From positions 3,940,501-4,004,500 of the forward strand of contig NZ_OY781365.1 of assembly GCF_963676815.1 (NCBI RefSeq): a stretch of DNA of 64,000 bases, read 5' to 3'. This document shows, one piece after another, positions 1 through 8,197 of this stretch; position 1 is the stretch's first letter; each line of letters opens with the position of its first letter. A program made the position numbers and the translations under genes. The notes beneath the pieces are model-generated. The model saw nothing but the letters and a program-made list of their open reading frames with translations, was not told where the DNA came from and did no database searches. This DNA comes from an uncultured Draconibacterium sp. (lineage in GTDB: Bacteria > Bacteroidota > Bacteroidia > Bacteroidales > Prolixibacteraceae).

Positions 1-211
1 CTTCAATTTGATCGGCTTCCGATTTTCGTAAAGTAATGTTGTAATTAAGTATTTTGTATTCGCTGGGACCTTTGAATGGCGCATTTTTAATTGCCCTGAC
101 TTCATTTCCACGAATGAATCCCATTTCAGTAATTCTCTTCCGGAACGAACCATGACCTAAAACTTTGGTGATAACCACCGGTTCATTATTTCTTGCCTCG
201 CTTAATTTCAC
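1..211 (-). CDS. FeoA-domain protein, probably the N-terminus of a FeoA-FeoB fusion (partial)
   Basis: The reverse strand reads from a GTG at 211 into a frame that stays open to the window edge. It gives about 70 residues with the FeoA SH3-like pattern: VITKVLGHGSFRKRITEMGF, then a basic segment and EYKILNYNITLRKSEA. FeoA domains assist ferrous iron uptake by the inner-membrane GTPase FeoB. In Bacteroidota this domain is usually fused to the FeoB N-terminus, but the window ends before a G domain could appear, so a stand-alone FeoA is possible. No ATG lies in frame nearby; GTG was chosen because the conserved KLSEA opening follows it at once. The gene is divergent from the one starting at 355. 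Confidence 0.8.
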   Translation of the reverse strand, partial: MKLSEARNNEPVVITKVLGHGSFRKRITEMGFIRGNEVRAIKNAPFKGPSEYKILNYNITLRKSEADQIE

Positions 212-291
212 TCTCTTCCCTGCTTTCTGAATTTAATTTAAATAAAAATAAGCGTACAAATATATTTAAATTCCTATGATAAAAAATAAAA

Positions 292-299
292 TATATTTG
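292..299 (+). promoter_or_regulatory. Putative -7 element for the gene at 355
   Basis: TATATTTG matches the Bacteroidota -7 consensus TAnnTTTG, about 55 bases before the start codon. No TTG is seen at the expected -33 spacing, so this is weak. A mirrored TATATTTG on the minus strand (264-257) could serve the divergent FeoA-domain gene. Confidence 0.4.
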
Positions 300-354
300 T
301 TCTTTACATAGTGACAACAAGTGGTTATTTTTGTTCGAACGAAGGAGGCAATAA

Positions 355-1107
355 ATGGAGGAAGACAAATTTTATAACAATATTCAGAAAGCATTGGATG
401 ATTTGCCCGAGAACTTCAGTATTCTTGAGGAACAGATTGATGTTGGTATTCAGATGAAATATTTTGAGTTTGCCAAATTGTTAAAGGGCAAAGAAATTTC
501 GGAAGAATGTTTTGAGGCAAGAGAAGAACTTTTTGATGCTGAGGTAGATGAAGAGCGGAAAAAGGAAATTTTAACCGCGATTGCTGTTTACGATGATGTG
601 AAAGCATATCGTACGCTGGAAAAGTTTGTAAAGGAAGCTGAAGGTGATTTAAAACAGTGGGGAACTCTTGCATTGCAGGAAAGCAGAATGTTAATGCACA
701 GCTCGTTGCTTGATGAGCAGCAGGTATTTATTTCTACCGGACTTGGGGGAAAAGGACAAAAACTAAGGTACTTTGTCGTATTCCTTTCGGTAAATGAACA
801 CGAAATGTTAAGCAAAACTCAACAAAAACTTCTTAAAGATGAGTTAATATTCGAATTAAATCATCACGAAGGTGAATTTGAATCGATGGATTTTATGGAA
901 GGTTTTTCGTCAGCACTGGTTATGTTGCCTATTACTGCCGAAATAAAAGATACATTTCAGAATGTAATTAATGAATGCAATCAGTACGGAGGCTTTTTGC
1001 GTGAAGATATGGTGATTACCAATGTTAAAATATTGTCTCGGGGTGAGATTATTCAATTAATACACCAAAAGAAAAATAAGCCCGGCGATGAGTTGGAAGA
1101 TGAATAA
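355..1107 (+). CDS. Conserved hypothetical acidic protein (250 aa)
   Basis: I do not recognise the family. The protein is acidic, has no signal peptide or membrane segment, and looks mostly helical in its first half (residues 1-110, rich in E, K and L), followed by a mixed alpha/beta part with FISTGLG and RYFVVFLSVNEHE. It is therefore likely cytoplasmic. The start is well supported: AAGGAGG at 342-348 lies six bases before the ATG, an unusually good Shine-Dalgarno match for this phylum. It stands alone between a divergent iron-transport gene and tRNA-Arg; nothing in the context fixes a function. Confidence 0.75.
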   Translation: MEEDKFYNNIQKALDDLPENFSILEEQIDVGIQMKYFEFAKLLKGKEISEECFEAREELFDAEVDEERKKEILTAIAVYDDVKAYRTLEKFVKEAEGDLKQWGTLALQESRMLMHSSLLDEQQVFISTGLGGKGQKLRYFVVFLSVNEHEMLSKTQQKLLKDELIFELNHHEGEFESMDFMEGFSSALVMLPITAEIKDTFQNVINECNQYGGFLREDMVITNVKILSRGEIIQLIHQKKNKPGDELEDE

Positions 1108-1239
1108 GTTTGGGTGTGGTTAATGAAGTTAATATGGAAAAATACTCGTAATGATTTGGTTAGTTTGCGCTTGAATATTATCGTCGGAACGGTAGAAGAA
1201 AAGGAATTGTAATTAATTTCAAAAAAATCTTGCGCAGAT

Positions 1240-1269
1240 TTGTATTTATACAAATAAGCGCTATATTTG
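1240..1269 (+). promoter_or_regulatory. Promoter of tRNA-Arg
   Basis: TTG at 1240-1242, a 19-base spacer, then TATATTTG at 1262-1269. This is a full match to the Bacteroidota primary sigma consensus TTG-N19-TAnnTTTG, placed 26 bases before the mature tRNA 5' end. Confidence 0.75.
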
Positions 1270-1295
1270 CACCGCTTTTAAAGCAAACACGTTCT

Positions 1296-1372
1296 GGACC
1301 TGTAGCTTAATTGGATAGAGCACCTGACTACGGATCAGGAGGTTAGGGGTTCGAGTCCCTTCAGGTTCACCA
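1296..1372 (+). tRNA. tRNA-Arg (anticodon ACG)
   Basis: A cloverleaf can be folded by eye. The acceptor stem is GGACCTG pairing with CAGGTTC (one G-U), the D arm is GCTTAATTGGATAGAGC, the anticodon stem is CCTGA/TCAGG with loop CTACGGA, and the T arm contains GGTTCGAGTCC. CCA is encoded. ACG is read as ICG after deamination and decodes CGN arginine codons. The 3' half (from 1323) is the left copy of a 51-bp repeat found again at 26654, so this gene is the integration site of the element to its right, which restores the 3' end. Confidence 0.97.
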
Positions 1373-1373
1373 G
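1323..1373 (+). repeat. attL: 51-bp direct repeat at the left element end
   Basis: Perfectly identical to 26654-26704. It covers the tRNA anticodon arm through CCA plus one G; sequences diverge on both sides (A versus T before, G versus A after). This is the usual footprint of tyrosine-recombinase integration into a tRNA 3' end. Confidence 0.93.
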
Positions 1374-1378
1374 GAAAC

Positions 1379-1410
1379 AAGGCGCTTACAGAAATGTAAG
1401 CGCCTTTTAT
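1379..1410 (+). terminator. Intrinsic terminator after tRNA-Arg (element-supplied)
   Basis: A 12-bp perfect stem, AAGGCGCTTACA with TGTAAGCGCCTT, closed by a GAAA loop and followed by TTATTTTT. Lying just inside attL, it belongs to the element, which thus brings its own terminator for the interrupted tRNA; the original one appears to be at 26711. Confidence 0.85.
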
Positions 1411-1417
1411 TTTTAAT

Positions 1418-1440
1418 GGGTACAACATAGGTACAACAAA
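1418..1440 (+). repeat. 23-bp subterminal repeat, left copy (possible integrase arm site)
   Basis: Identical in sequence and orientation to 26523-26545. Internally it holds two GTACAAC heptamers separated by four bases (ATAG). Paired heptamers near both ends of an element are typical of arm-type binding sites for the recombinase or its excision factor. Confidence 0.6.
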
Positions 1441-1668
1441 ATCACCCAATAAAAACCACTAAAAACTACCAGATACATATAGTCATTCTATGTTATTCAA
1501 CATTTCGAAAGCCAAATACAGCCAAATGAGCGTAAAAGCTACGCCAACACGGATTTTCATTTGATTGCACCTGATAGATTATTTACTTTTAATCGGTTAA
1601 TTATCAATGCTATTGAAAAAATAAAATAATGTTGATGATTACCGGAACCTGTTAACAGATGAGCCAAT

Positions 1669-2337
1669 ATGGAAACAATAATCAAGAAATCAGGAGTAAT
1701 GATATTTCGATTCAACCGGAAACTCCGATGGATCTTCAATATTAGAATATTACGCAACCACAATACAACGATCCTTTTTATCCTGTTTGTTTGTCTTCTG
1801 ATTTTGTTATTCGGACTCTGGGGCATGGGCTTTTCATTTATCCATGTTATCCTCTACTCTGCCATAAGCATAACAATACTTTTCTTGACTTTACTTTTTA
1901 TCGGATCACTGAATGAAGCACGAAGATTATCCAAACAAGTACCTTCCGGTTGTTTCCTATTTTTGAAAAGTAATCTGAACGGAATCTATCTACCAGTCCT
2001 GGGATTCACGGAAAAGGATCGGGAAAATATAAACCTGGTATTAAATGGACTTGAAACAAAAAGCAAAATCAATTTTAAATTGGTTTCTGATAATCGGACT
2101 GCAGCTGATTATAAAAAGCTGCTTCGCATTCTTCACCTGCTTATTGATGGTGGAATCAGAGATTTCAAAAAAGAGCGTAAAGAGCAACTCTTTAAATTCA
2201 TTGAATCAACCTTCACATTGAACGGCTCAGAAGTTAAAAGGACGAGTTTGAACTCGCGGTTTTCAGAGTTTGTGAATGAAAGTGAAACGGAATTTTCAGA
2301 AAATCTAAAGGAGTTCCAGAAAATACTTTTTCGATAG
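1669..2337 (+). CDS. Hypothetical two-pass membrane protein
   Basis: A 222-residue protein, first gene inside the left end. Residues about 34-53 and 57-79 are strongly hydrophobic and separated by a short turn, so both termini probably face the same side. The C-terminal 130 residues are soluble, charged and helical. I recognise no family. Its position next to attL, same strand as the replication genes, suggests it belongs to the element core rather than cargo, but no function can be assigned. Confidence 0.6.
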   Translation: METIIKKSGVMIFRFNRKLRWIFNIRILRNHNTTILFILFVCLLILLFGLWGMGFSFIHVILYSAISITILFLTLLFIGSLNEARRLSKQVPSGCFLFLKSNLNGIYLPVLGFTEKDRENINLVLNGLETKSKINFKLVSDNRTAADYKKLLRILHLLIDGGIRDFKKERKEQLFKFIESTFTLNGSEVKRTSLNSRFSEFVNESETEFSENLKEFQKILFR

Positions 2338-2456
2338 ACGGTATTTCTCCCGTAATTAGCCCGTAACTCAAATTACCTTCTTGATTTACTGCCACATACA
2401 GTTACATATTTGCTGATGAAGTTTTCACGCATCTAGCGTCATTAATCATTAAAAAT

Positions 2457-2768
2457 ATGTCACCTATGGAAAATCAAGCATTTATTTCCAAACAAGTTCT
2501 AAATGAATTAAAACAAATCAAAACCCTACTGGCGGAGAACAAAACTGTTTTTAATGTTGAAGAACTGGCTCAGTACACAGGACTATCCAAAAGCAAAATT
2601 TACAAACTGCTTAGTAAAAAACTTATTCCCACCGGCACTAATGCCAACATCCGGCAAAAGTTCTTTTATAAAAAAGAAATAGATCTCTGGCTAATGGGTA
2701 TTTCCAGAGAAGAACTGGAAGCGGAAGAAGAATTCAACAACTCATTATCAAGGAACAGAAAGGCATAA
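2457..2768 (+). CDS. Excisionase-like helix-turn-helix DNA-binding protein
   Basis: 103 residues. The central stretch FNVEELAQYTGLSKSKIYKL is the MerR/excisionase-type winged HTH, followed by a wing (FFYKKEIDLWLM). Proteins of this family in Bacteroides-type elements act as excision factors or as regulators of excision and mobilization. It lies 18 bases before the helicase gene on the same strand, so the two are probably co-transcribed. An in-frame ATG at 2466 is an alternative start. Which role it plays cannot be told from sequence. Confidence 0.8.
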   Translation: MSPMENQAFISKQVLNELKQIKTLLAENKTVFNVEELAQYTGLSKSKIYKLLSKKLIPTGTNANIRQKFFYKKEIDLWLMGISREELEAEEEFNNSLSRNRKA

Positions 2769-2786
2769 CCACAAATACATTTTGCA

Positions 2787-3992
2787 ATGAGCGATATGCC
2801 ATATATCCGTGTTGGAACTTCCTATTTCAAAAAAGTTAAAGCTCCTACCATTTCGGGAGATTTTAACGAAATTCTTGTGCCATGGAACATCGATACCATA
2901 AAACAGGATTTTGGAAAAACTTATGTGGCGGATATTCCAAAGTATGATGGTTTTACCTGTATTCCCAATCATATCAATTTCAAACAAGTCTGCTCGGGTT
3001 TCTATAATAAGTATTCCCCATTGAGCAACAAACCAAAGAAAGGACCAATTGAGGTTTCAACACTTTTTGTAAAACACATTTTCGGGAATCAATACGAACT
3101 GGGATTGGATTATTTGCAGTTGCTTTATCAAAAGCCTGTACACATTCTTCCGATTCTTTGCCTTGTGTCAAAAGAAAGGTCAACCGGGAAAAGTACATTT
3201 CTGAAATGGCTCAAAGCAATTTTTGAAAACAACCTTACCTACCTGACAAACGATAGTTTTGGAAGTCAGTTTAATTCCGACTGGGCGAATAAACTTCTGA
3301 TCTGTATCGATGAAGTTCTTTTTAATAAAGAAGAACTGACCGAGCGGATTAAATACCTCAGCACTACCAACCACAATAAAATGGAAGCCAAAGGGAAAGA
3401 CAAAATCGAGGTAGAATTCTTTGGAAAGTTTATTCTATGCAGTAATAACGAAGATAATTTCATAAAAATTGATGCTGCCGAAGAACGTTTCTGGGTACGA
3501 AAGATTTCAAAGTTTGAAACCGAAGATACAGACCTATTAGATAAACTGGTTAAGGAGATTCCTGCCTTTCTTTTCTTTTTAGACAACAGGGAACTTTCAT
3601 CTCCTCGAATTACCCGGATGTGGTTTACTCCTGCTCAAATCAGAACCCGTGCTTTACAAAACCTTATCCGGCATAACAGAAGCCGGGTAGAGAAAGAACT
3701 GGCCAGTATTTTATTTATGGTAATGGAGAAGTATGATTTGGATGAAGTTGAGTTTTGTCCCCAGGATGCCATGTTTGCCGTTAATCAAACAAGGGTAAAA
3801 ACTGACCTCACACAAATCCGACACTTGCTGAAAAAAGAATGGAAGCTTACTCCAAAATCCAATTCGCTGACCTACGAAAAGTTTGCCATCTGGAACCGGG
3901 GAGAGATAACAAGGGAAACCGATACCGGTCGCTTTTACACGGTGAAAAAGGAATTTTTATTGGAAAATTTTGATGAATTGATGAATGAGTAA
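2787..3992 (+). CDS. D5/VapE-type primase-helicase ATPase
   Basis: 401 residues with a superfamily 3-like ATPase core: Walker A SKERSTGKST near residue 130, Walker B LLICIDEVLF near 170, sensor-like FILCSNNEDN and an arginine in AAEERFWVRKI. The C-terminal 130 residues form a helical, probably winged DNA-binding part. Such proteins unwind DNA at the origin of phage and mobile-element replicons. Together with the TOPRIM primase at 4198 it forms the replication module of the element. The iteron cluster lies between these two genes, which supports a role in initiating replication there. Confidence 0.82.
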   Translation: MSDMPYIRVGTSYFKKVKAPTISGDFNEILVPWNIDTIKQDFGKTYVADIPKYDGFTCIPNHINFKQVCSGFYNKYSPLSNKPKKGPIEVSTLFVKHIFGNQYELGLDYLQLLYQKPVHILPILCLVSKERSTGKSTFLKWLKAIFENNLTYLTNDSFGSQFNSDWANKLLICIDEVLFNKEELTERIKYLSTTNHNKMEAKGKDKIEVEFFGKFILCSNNEDNFIKIDAAEERFWVRKISKFETEDTDLLDKLVKEIPAFLFFLDNRELSSPRITRMWFTPAQIRTRALQNLIRHNRSRVEKELASILFMVMEKYDLDEVEFCPQDAMFAVNQTRVKTDLTQIRHLLKKEWKLTPKSNSLTYEKFAIWNRGEITRETDTGRFYTVKKEFLLENFDELMNE

Positions 3993-4024
3993 ACTATGCT
4001 GTTGAAAATAAAAAGATTAACTGC

Positions 4025-4176
4025 TCATCAAAGTCTCATCAAACATTCATCAAAATAAAAAATGATGAGAACAGGAAAGAAATACAAAAAACAAAATGAT
4101 GAAACGATGAGAAATTGATAAGACATAAGCAGCTGATTGAAAGACCGGTTAGCCATCCTCTCATCAATTCATCAAA
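4025..4176 (+). repeat. Iteron-like TCATCAAA cluster, candidate replication origin
   Basis: TCATCAAA begins at 4025, 4036 and 4047, an exact 11-bp spacing (about one helical turn). Inverted versions (TGATGAGA, TGATGAAA, CGATGAGA) follow at about 4063-4111, and two more direct copies lie at 4161 and 4169. The stretch is AT-rich, non-coding, and sits between the helicase and primase genes, where initiator binding sites are expected. Confidence 0.55.
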
Positions 4177-4197
4177 AAAATTAGAGAAATACTACTG

Positions 4198-5082
4198 ATG
4201 AAAAATAACAAACTACAATGCGATACAGCCCGTGAAATTCCGATTACAGAATTTCTGAAAAGATCCGGCCATTCACCGGTAAAAGAAAACCAACATTCAG
4301 CCTGGTACCTTAGCCCGATTAGAAAGGAAAATGAAGCCTCATTTAAGGTTTCCAAAGTTCTTAACCGCTGGTATGATCATGGAATTGGCAAGGGTGGAAA
4401 TATTATTGACCTGGTAATCGAAATGAATAACAACTGCAGCATTAGTGATGCGCTGGCGATCTTGGCTAAAAACATACCATCTTTCTCTTTTCAACAGCAG
4501 AGAAATTTGGTTGCGCTAGCGTCTGAACCGGAAATCCGGATCGATAAGATCCTCCCCATTCGGCATCCGGCTTTAATCAAATATTTGTTGCAAAGAAAAA
4601 TAGATGCAAAAACTGCAAGCCGTTTTGCCAGTCAGGTTCATTATTCGATTAATCAAAAACGATACTTCGTTTTAGGTTTGGAGAATGTTTCGGGAGGCTG
4701 GGAACTCCGAAATCCATATTTTAAAAATGCTGCAGCACCAAAAGACTTTTCCTATTTCACTACAGGTAAACAATTGTTGAGTGTTACAGAAGGCATGTTT
4801 GATTTTTTTAGTTTGCTAATGCTTTATCCCGGCTTACCACACCAATCAGATTTTTTGGTATTGAATTCTGTTTCGTTTATCAACCGCATCCATAAGATTG
4901 GCCAGATTTATCCCAAAGTTAGTCTCTATCTCGATAATGATTCAGCTGGTAAGAAAGCGACCAAACAGTTATTGGCCGATCTAACGAACAGTGTCGATAT
5001 GTCGGCCATCTATAAAAACACAAAAGATCTGAATCAGCTGTTGATAGCCCGAAGCCAACGTCTGCAGAGGTCTCCGTGGTAA
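4198..5082 (+). CDS. TOPRIM-domain primase of mobile element type
   Basis: 294 residues. The N-terminus (1-100) resembles a CHC2-type primase domain in fold signature (SPIRKENEASFKV, WYDHGIGKGGNIIDLV) but lacks the zinc-binding Cys/His set. The C-terminal half is a TOPRIM fold: LLSVTEGMFDFF supplies the catalytic Glu, and VSLYLDNDSAGKKA the DxD. Such proteins prime DNA synthesis for element replication. The last dozen residues run into the GC-rich hairpin region at 5091, so the gene end and candidate oriT abut. Confidence 0.82.
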   Translation: MKNNKLQCDTAREIPITEFLKRSGHSPVKENQHSAWYLSPIRKENEASFKVSKVLNRWYDHGIGKGGNIIDLVIEMNNNCSISDALAILAKNIPSFSFQQQRNLVALASEPEIRIDKILPIRHPALIKYLLQRKIDAKTASRFASQVHYSINQKRYFVLGLENVSGGWELRNPYFKNAAAPKDFSYFTTGKQLLSVTEGMFDFFSLLMLYPGLPHQSDFLVLNSVSFINRIHKIGQIYPKVSLYLDNDSAGKKATKQLLADLTNSVDMSAIYKNTKDLNQLLIARSQRLQRSPW

Positions 5083-5090
5083 GCCATGTC

Positions 5091-5160
5091 GAGAGGTGCC
5101 CAGGTTGCACCATGGGCATCTCTCGCTTTGCTCCCAGGCTCGCAAAGGGGCGCACAGCGC
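5091..5160 (+). other. Candidate oriT: hairpin cluster upstream of mobC
   Basis: The gap between primase and mobC is GC-rich and full of inverted repeats. The largest, 5091-5124, pairs GAGAG-TGCCCA-GGT with ACC-TGGGCA-CTCTC around a TGC loop with single mismatches. A second pairs CTTTGC (5126-5131) with GCAAAG (5142-5147), and a third is GCGC-ACA-GCGC (5150-5160). Relaxases nick beside such hairpins, usually next to mobC. The exact nick site is not identifiable by eye. Confidence 0.55.
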
Positions 5161-5193
5161 AGGTTCTAAATATTAATTTAAAGGTTAAAGAAA

Positions 5194-5508
5194 ATGAGAA
5201 TTCGCACAAAATATATCTCGTTTAGAGTAAGCAATATTGAAAAAAGAGCCATCACAATGGCCGCCCAGGAATGTGGTTTAGGGACCAGTGAGTTTGCCCG
5301 ACGGGCATCACTGAACATGAAAGTTACCTTACGGTTTTCGCCCGAGGAATTGGAGGTGTACAATAACCTGCACACCTACCATCGCAACTTTACGGCCATC
5401 GGTAATCTGGTAAGAAGCAAACATTTTAATAAAAATGAAACCATTCTCCGGGAACTGGAAGAAGTAATTAAGCTGATTAAAATTCACCTTGGAAAGTTTG
5501 AACAATGA
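5194..5508 (+). CDS. mobC: MobC-like relaxosome accessory protein
   Basis: 104 residues, basic N-terminus followed by a ribbon-helix-helix-like segment (YISFRVSNIEKRAITMAA, then GLGTSEFARRASL) and a C-terminal amphipathic helix. This is the pattern of plasmid and IME MobC proteins, which bind oriT and load the relaxase. The gene overlaps the relaxase start by four bases (ATGA), so the two are translationally coupled. The candidate oriT lies directly upstream. Confidence 0.85.
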   Translation: MRIRTKYISFRVSNIEKRAITMAAQECGLGTSEFARRASLNMKVTLRFSPEELEVYNNLHTYHRNFTAIGNLVRSKHFNKNETILRELEEVIKLIKIHLGKFEQ

Positions 5509-6299
5509 TCGGCAAGGCAAAAAGCATCTCACATACAGTTAATGCCGTCAATTACGCCATGAAAAAGCCAGGAGCCAAGGAGATCAGCCGGAATAAAGTT
5601 GCAGGCGAAACACCCAGGGAAATTGCAACGGAGTTCAGGATCTTTCAGAACCTGAATTCTAAATGCCAGAAGAATACCTTTTCCATGGTTTTAAGTCCAT
5701 CCATTCCTGACGGTGATAAACTTAGTAACTCGGATTTTGCAAAACTGGCCGGAGACTTTCTGAAGCGAATGAAATTGGACGATCATCAGTTTGTTTCTTT
5801 TCTGCATACCGATGAGAAACACAAGCACCTGCACATTTTCGTCAACCGTATTGATTTTAACGGGAAAGCGTACAAGGACCACTTTATCAGCAAAAAGGCG
5901 CAGCGAATTGCTGAAAGTGTGGCTAAAGAATGGGGATTTACTACCGCCAAAGAAATTCAGCAGCAAAATGAGCAACGACTGGGCAACTACGTAAAAGAAG
6001 CCCACCAACGGGTATTGACCGTAATGCCCCGAGATATTAATGATTATGCCCAATTGATGGAAGAGTATGGAATCCAAACGCACAGGAGAATTGCCTCTGA
6101 TGGAAAAGTTGTTGGATTGAAATTCCAGATTGGAGAGGAAACCATAAAAGGCAGTAGTGTTGGCCGGGAGTTTAGTGCTGCCAATCTGCAAAAACAGATT
6201 CTGCAAAATTATGAAATGATGTACCGTGTCGAACGAGAAAAACAAAGAAAACAAGAACAACAAAACCGTCCTTCAAGGGATTTTGGAATAAGCTTTTAA
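5505..6299 (+). CDS. Relaxase/mobilization nuclease (MOBP-like)
   Basis: 264 residues. The metal-binding motif III is seen as HTDEKHKHLHIFVNRID near residues 100-116, giving the three-histidine cluster that positions the scissile phosphate. The likely nucleophile is the tyrosine in the N-terminal motif HTVNAVNYAMKK. The enzyme nicks oriT and stays bound to the 5' end of the transferred strand. It is short compared with relaxases carrying a helicase or primase domain; here those functions are separate genes. A basic, glutamine-rich tail follows the catalytic part. Confidence 0.9.
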   Translation: MIGKAKSISHTVNAVNYAMKKPGAKEISRNKVAGETPREIATEFRIFQNLNSKCQKNTFSMVLSPSIPDGDKLSNSDFAKLAGDFLKRMKLDDHQFVSFLHTDEKHKHLHIFVNRIDFNGKAYKDHFISKKAQRIAESVAKEWGFTTAKEIQQQNEQRLGNYVKEAHQRVLTVMPRDINDYAQLMEEYGIQTHRRIASDGKVVGLKFQIGEETIKGSSVGREFSAANLQKQILQNYEMMYRVEREKQRKQEQQNRPSRDFGISF

Positions 6300-6303
6300 T
6301 ACC

Positions 6304-6594
6304 ATGAGAAAAAATTTATCGCAACAAAAGTTACTGGAGATTTTAACCTCCGAAATTGAAACACTCAAACAAACCACTGAGAATATAAATGAGATTGCTC
6401 CTGAAATTGCCAGGCAATTACATGCTCTTAAAACAACAAAAGTTAAAATTGGTGTGGACACAGGCAAGCTAGAACAGCTCCTGGAGGATCATAAACAGAA
6501 ATTGGAAAAGAGTGTGGTGATTCCAAGGTGGTTTTTGGTATTAATCGTAATAGTAATTGTTTGGCTAATCTTTGAAAATATCTTCAACTTATAA
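6304..6594 (+). CDS. Small coiled-coil tail-anchored membrane protein of the mob locus
   Basis: 96 residues, four bases after the relaxase stop. Residues 1-70 are a charged amphipathic helix (likely coiled coil); residues about 76-92 (WFLVLIVIVIVWLIFENI) form one C-terminal membrane span. Small proteins of this layout follow relaxases in Bacteroides-type mobilizable elements, and could tether the relaxosome to the membrane; that role is inference. Confidence 0.65.
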   Translation: MRKNLSQQKLLEILTSEIETLKQTTENINEIAPEIARQLHALKTTKVKIGVDTGKLEQLLEDHKQKLEKSVVIPRWFLVLIVIVIVWLIFENIFNL

Positions 6595-6995
6595 CTACCT
6601 TTATTGTGTTAAAAATCAATCTTCAATCGATTCGATCTTCTTATAAACCAATTTCAAACTGTCCTAATAAAGTATTTATAGAAAGAATGTTGGATAGTTC
6701 TAACTAAAGCTTCCCACGGAATTCTTCACGTTTTTGTTGTTCGATAAGCATTTGATGTTACCTTCCAGTATCCACACATGTTAAAATACCATAAATGTCT
6801 TCCCTAATCAATATTATTTCATACCTTCACAGCCTTGACAATCAGTTTTTTATTGAAATCGTCTAAAGCAATGCCTTGTTTCGCTTCTCGTTAGCGAACC
6901 TTCTCATCGTCAATTCGACATCAAAATCAACTTTCTTGTTTAGATTAACAAGTCGCGAAGTGTGCACACAAATATCGTGACACACTTTAATATAT
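6595..6995. other. Intergenic gap between mobilization core and cargo
   Basis: About 400 bases without a convincing coding frame, RNA fold or repeat on either strand. It separates the mob operon from the first cargo gene. Confidence 0.6.
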
Positions 6996-8084
6996 ATGAT
7001 AAATTCATTTTTTTTAGGAAATAAAGAAATCAAACTCCCGGTTATACAAGGTGGCATGGGAGTAGGAATTTCACTTTCAGGATTAGCTTCAGCAGTTGCA
7101 AACGAAGGTGGAATTGGCGTAATATCATGCGCCGGTTTGGGATTGTTATACAAACAATCGCCCGCTGACTATTTAAAAGATAGTATTTGGGGTTTAAAAG
7201 AGGAATTACGAAAAACACGCGAATTAACCAAAGGCACTATCGGTGTAAACATAATGGTTGCCTTATCGAATTTTACAGATATGGTACGAACCTCCATTGC
7301 AGAAAAAGCAGATGTAATATTCTCTGGAGCAGGGTTACCGTTAGACTTGCCCTCTTATTTGACTGAAGGAAGCAAGACTTTACTCGTTCCTATCGTTTCG
7401 TCAGGCCGTGCTGCAAAAATTATCTGCCAAAAATGGTTATCTAACTATAATTACCTCCCTGATGCTCTTGTGGTAGAAGGGCCAAAAGCAGGGGGGCATC
7501 TTGGATTTAAAAGGGAGCAGATTGAAGATGAAAATTATACACTTGAAAGATTGATTCCGGAAGTAGTATCAATTGTATCAGCATACCATCACAAGAAAGT
7601 AATTCCTGTTATTGCAGCAGGAGGAATTACAACCGGCCAAGATGTATTGCGTTTTATGGAACTCGGAGCTTCCGGAGTACAAATTGGCAGTTTGTTCGTT
7701 CCTACTCTGGAATGCGATGCGTCGCCATTATTCAAGCAATCCTATATAAATGCATCGCAAAAAGATACAATGATCATCCAAAGTCCGGTTGGAATGCCCG
7801 GTCGCGCCCTGAATAGTGACTTTATCCGAAGTGTAAACGAAGGCAAAGAACGCCCAAAGAAATGCCCCTATCATTGCATCAAAACATGCGATTATACTAA
7901 AAGTCCTTACTGCATTATTATGGCTCTTTATAATGCAGCAAAAGGAAATATGAACAAAGGCTATTCATTTGCAGGGGCCAACGCTTACCTGGCAGAAAAA
8001 ATCAGCAATGTTAAGGAAGTAGTGCAGCAACTTATGAAAGAGTTTGCAGATGCTCAAAAAGGTTTTTCAACAAAAAGGATATAG
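6996..8084 (+). CDS. Nitronate monooxygenase-family flavoprotein with a C-terminal cysteine cluster
   Basis: 362 residues with the FMN TIM-barrel signature of the 2-nitropropane dioxygenase/NMO family: VIQGGMGVGIS at the N-terminus, EGPKAGGHLG with the family's catalytic-type histidine at 168, AAGGITTG and GASGVQIGSLF for phosphate binding. These enzymes oxidise nitronates or reduce quinones or enoyl-ACP (FabK branch). An added feature is four cysteines at 290, 294, 298 and 306 (CPYHCIKTC then PYC), which could bind metal or an iron-sulfur cluster. It is the first cargo gene and stands alone, 114 bases before the helicase gene. The substrate is unknown. Confidence 0.82.
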   Translation: MINSFFLGNKEIKLPVIQGGMGVGISLSGLASAVANEGGIGVISCAGLGLLYKQSPADYLKDSIWGLKEELRKTRELTKGTIGVNIMVALSNFTDMVRTSIAEKADVIFSGAGLPLDLPSYLTEGSKTLLVPIVSSGRAAKIICQKWLSNYNYLPDALVVEGPKAGGHLGFKREQIEDENYTLERLIPEVVSIVSAYHHKKVIPVIAAGGITTGQDVLRFMELGASGVQIGSLFVPTLECDASPLFKQSYINASQKDTMIIQSPVGMPGRALNSDFIRSVNEGKERPKKCPYHCIKTCDYTKSPYCIIMALYNAAKGNMNKGYSFAGANAYLAEKISNVKEVVQQLMKEFADAQKGFSTKRI

Positions 8085-8197
8085 CTATATTCGTATTATA
8101 CAGATAGCTAGACAGATACGCATTCTTCAATACCCCGACATACTTCACAAGAATTATTAATACAAAAACCGCTGTAAAAAAAACAGCAAATTAAAAC

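Noticed and set aside
1123..1212. 29-codon frame between the gene at 355 and tRNA-Arg
   Set aside because: Too short, no recognised pattern, and no supporting ribosome-binding site.
1261..1449. Minus-strand frame containing GEPEGTRTPNLLIRSQVL
   Set aside because: It is the antisense of tRNA-Arg and its flanks, a well-known false protein in databases.
5691..6263. 190-codon minus-strand frame
   Set aside because: It is antisense to the relaxase gene, which carries clear catalytic motifs.
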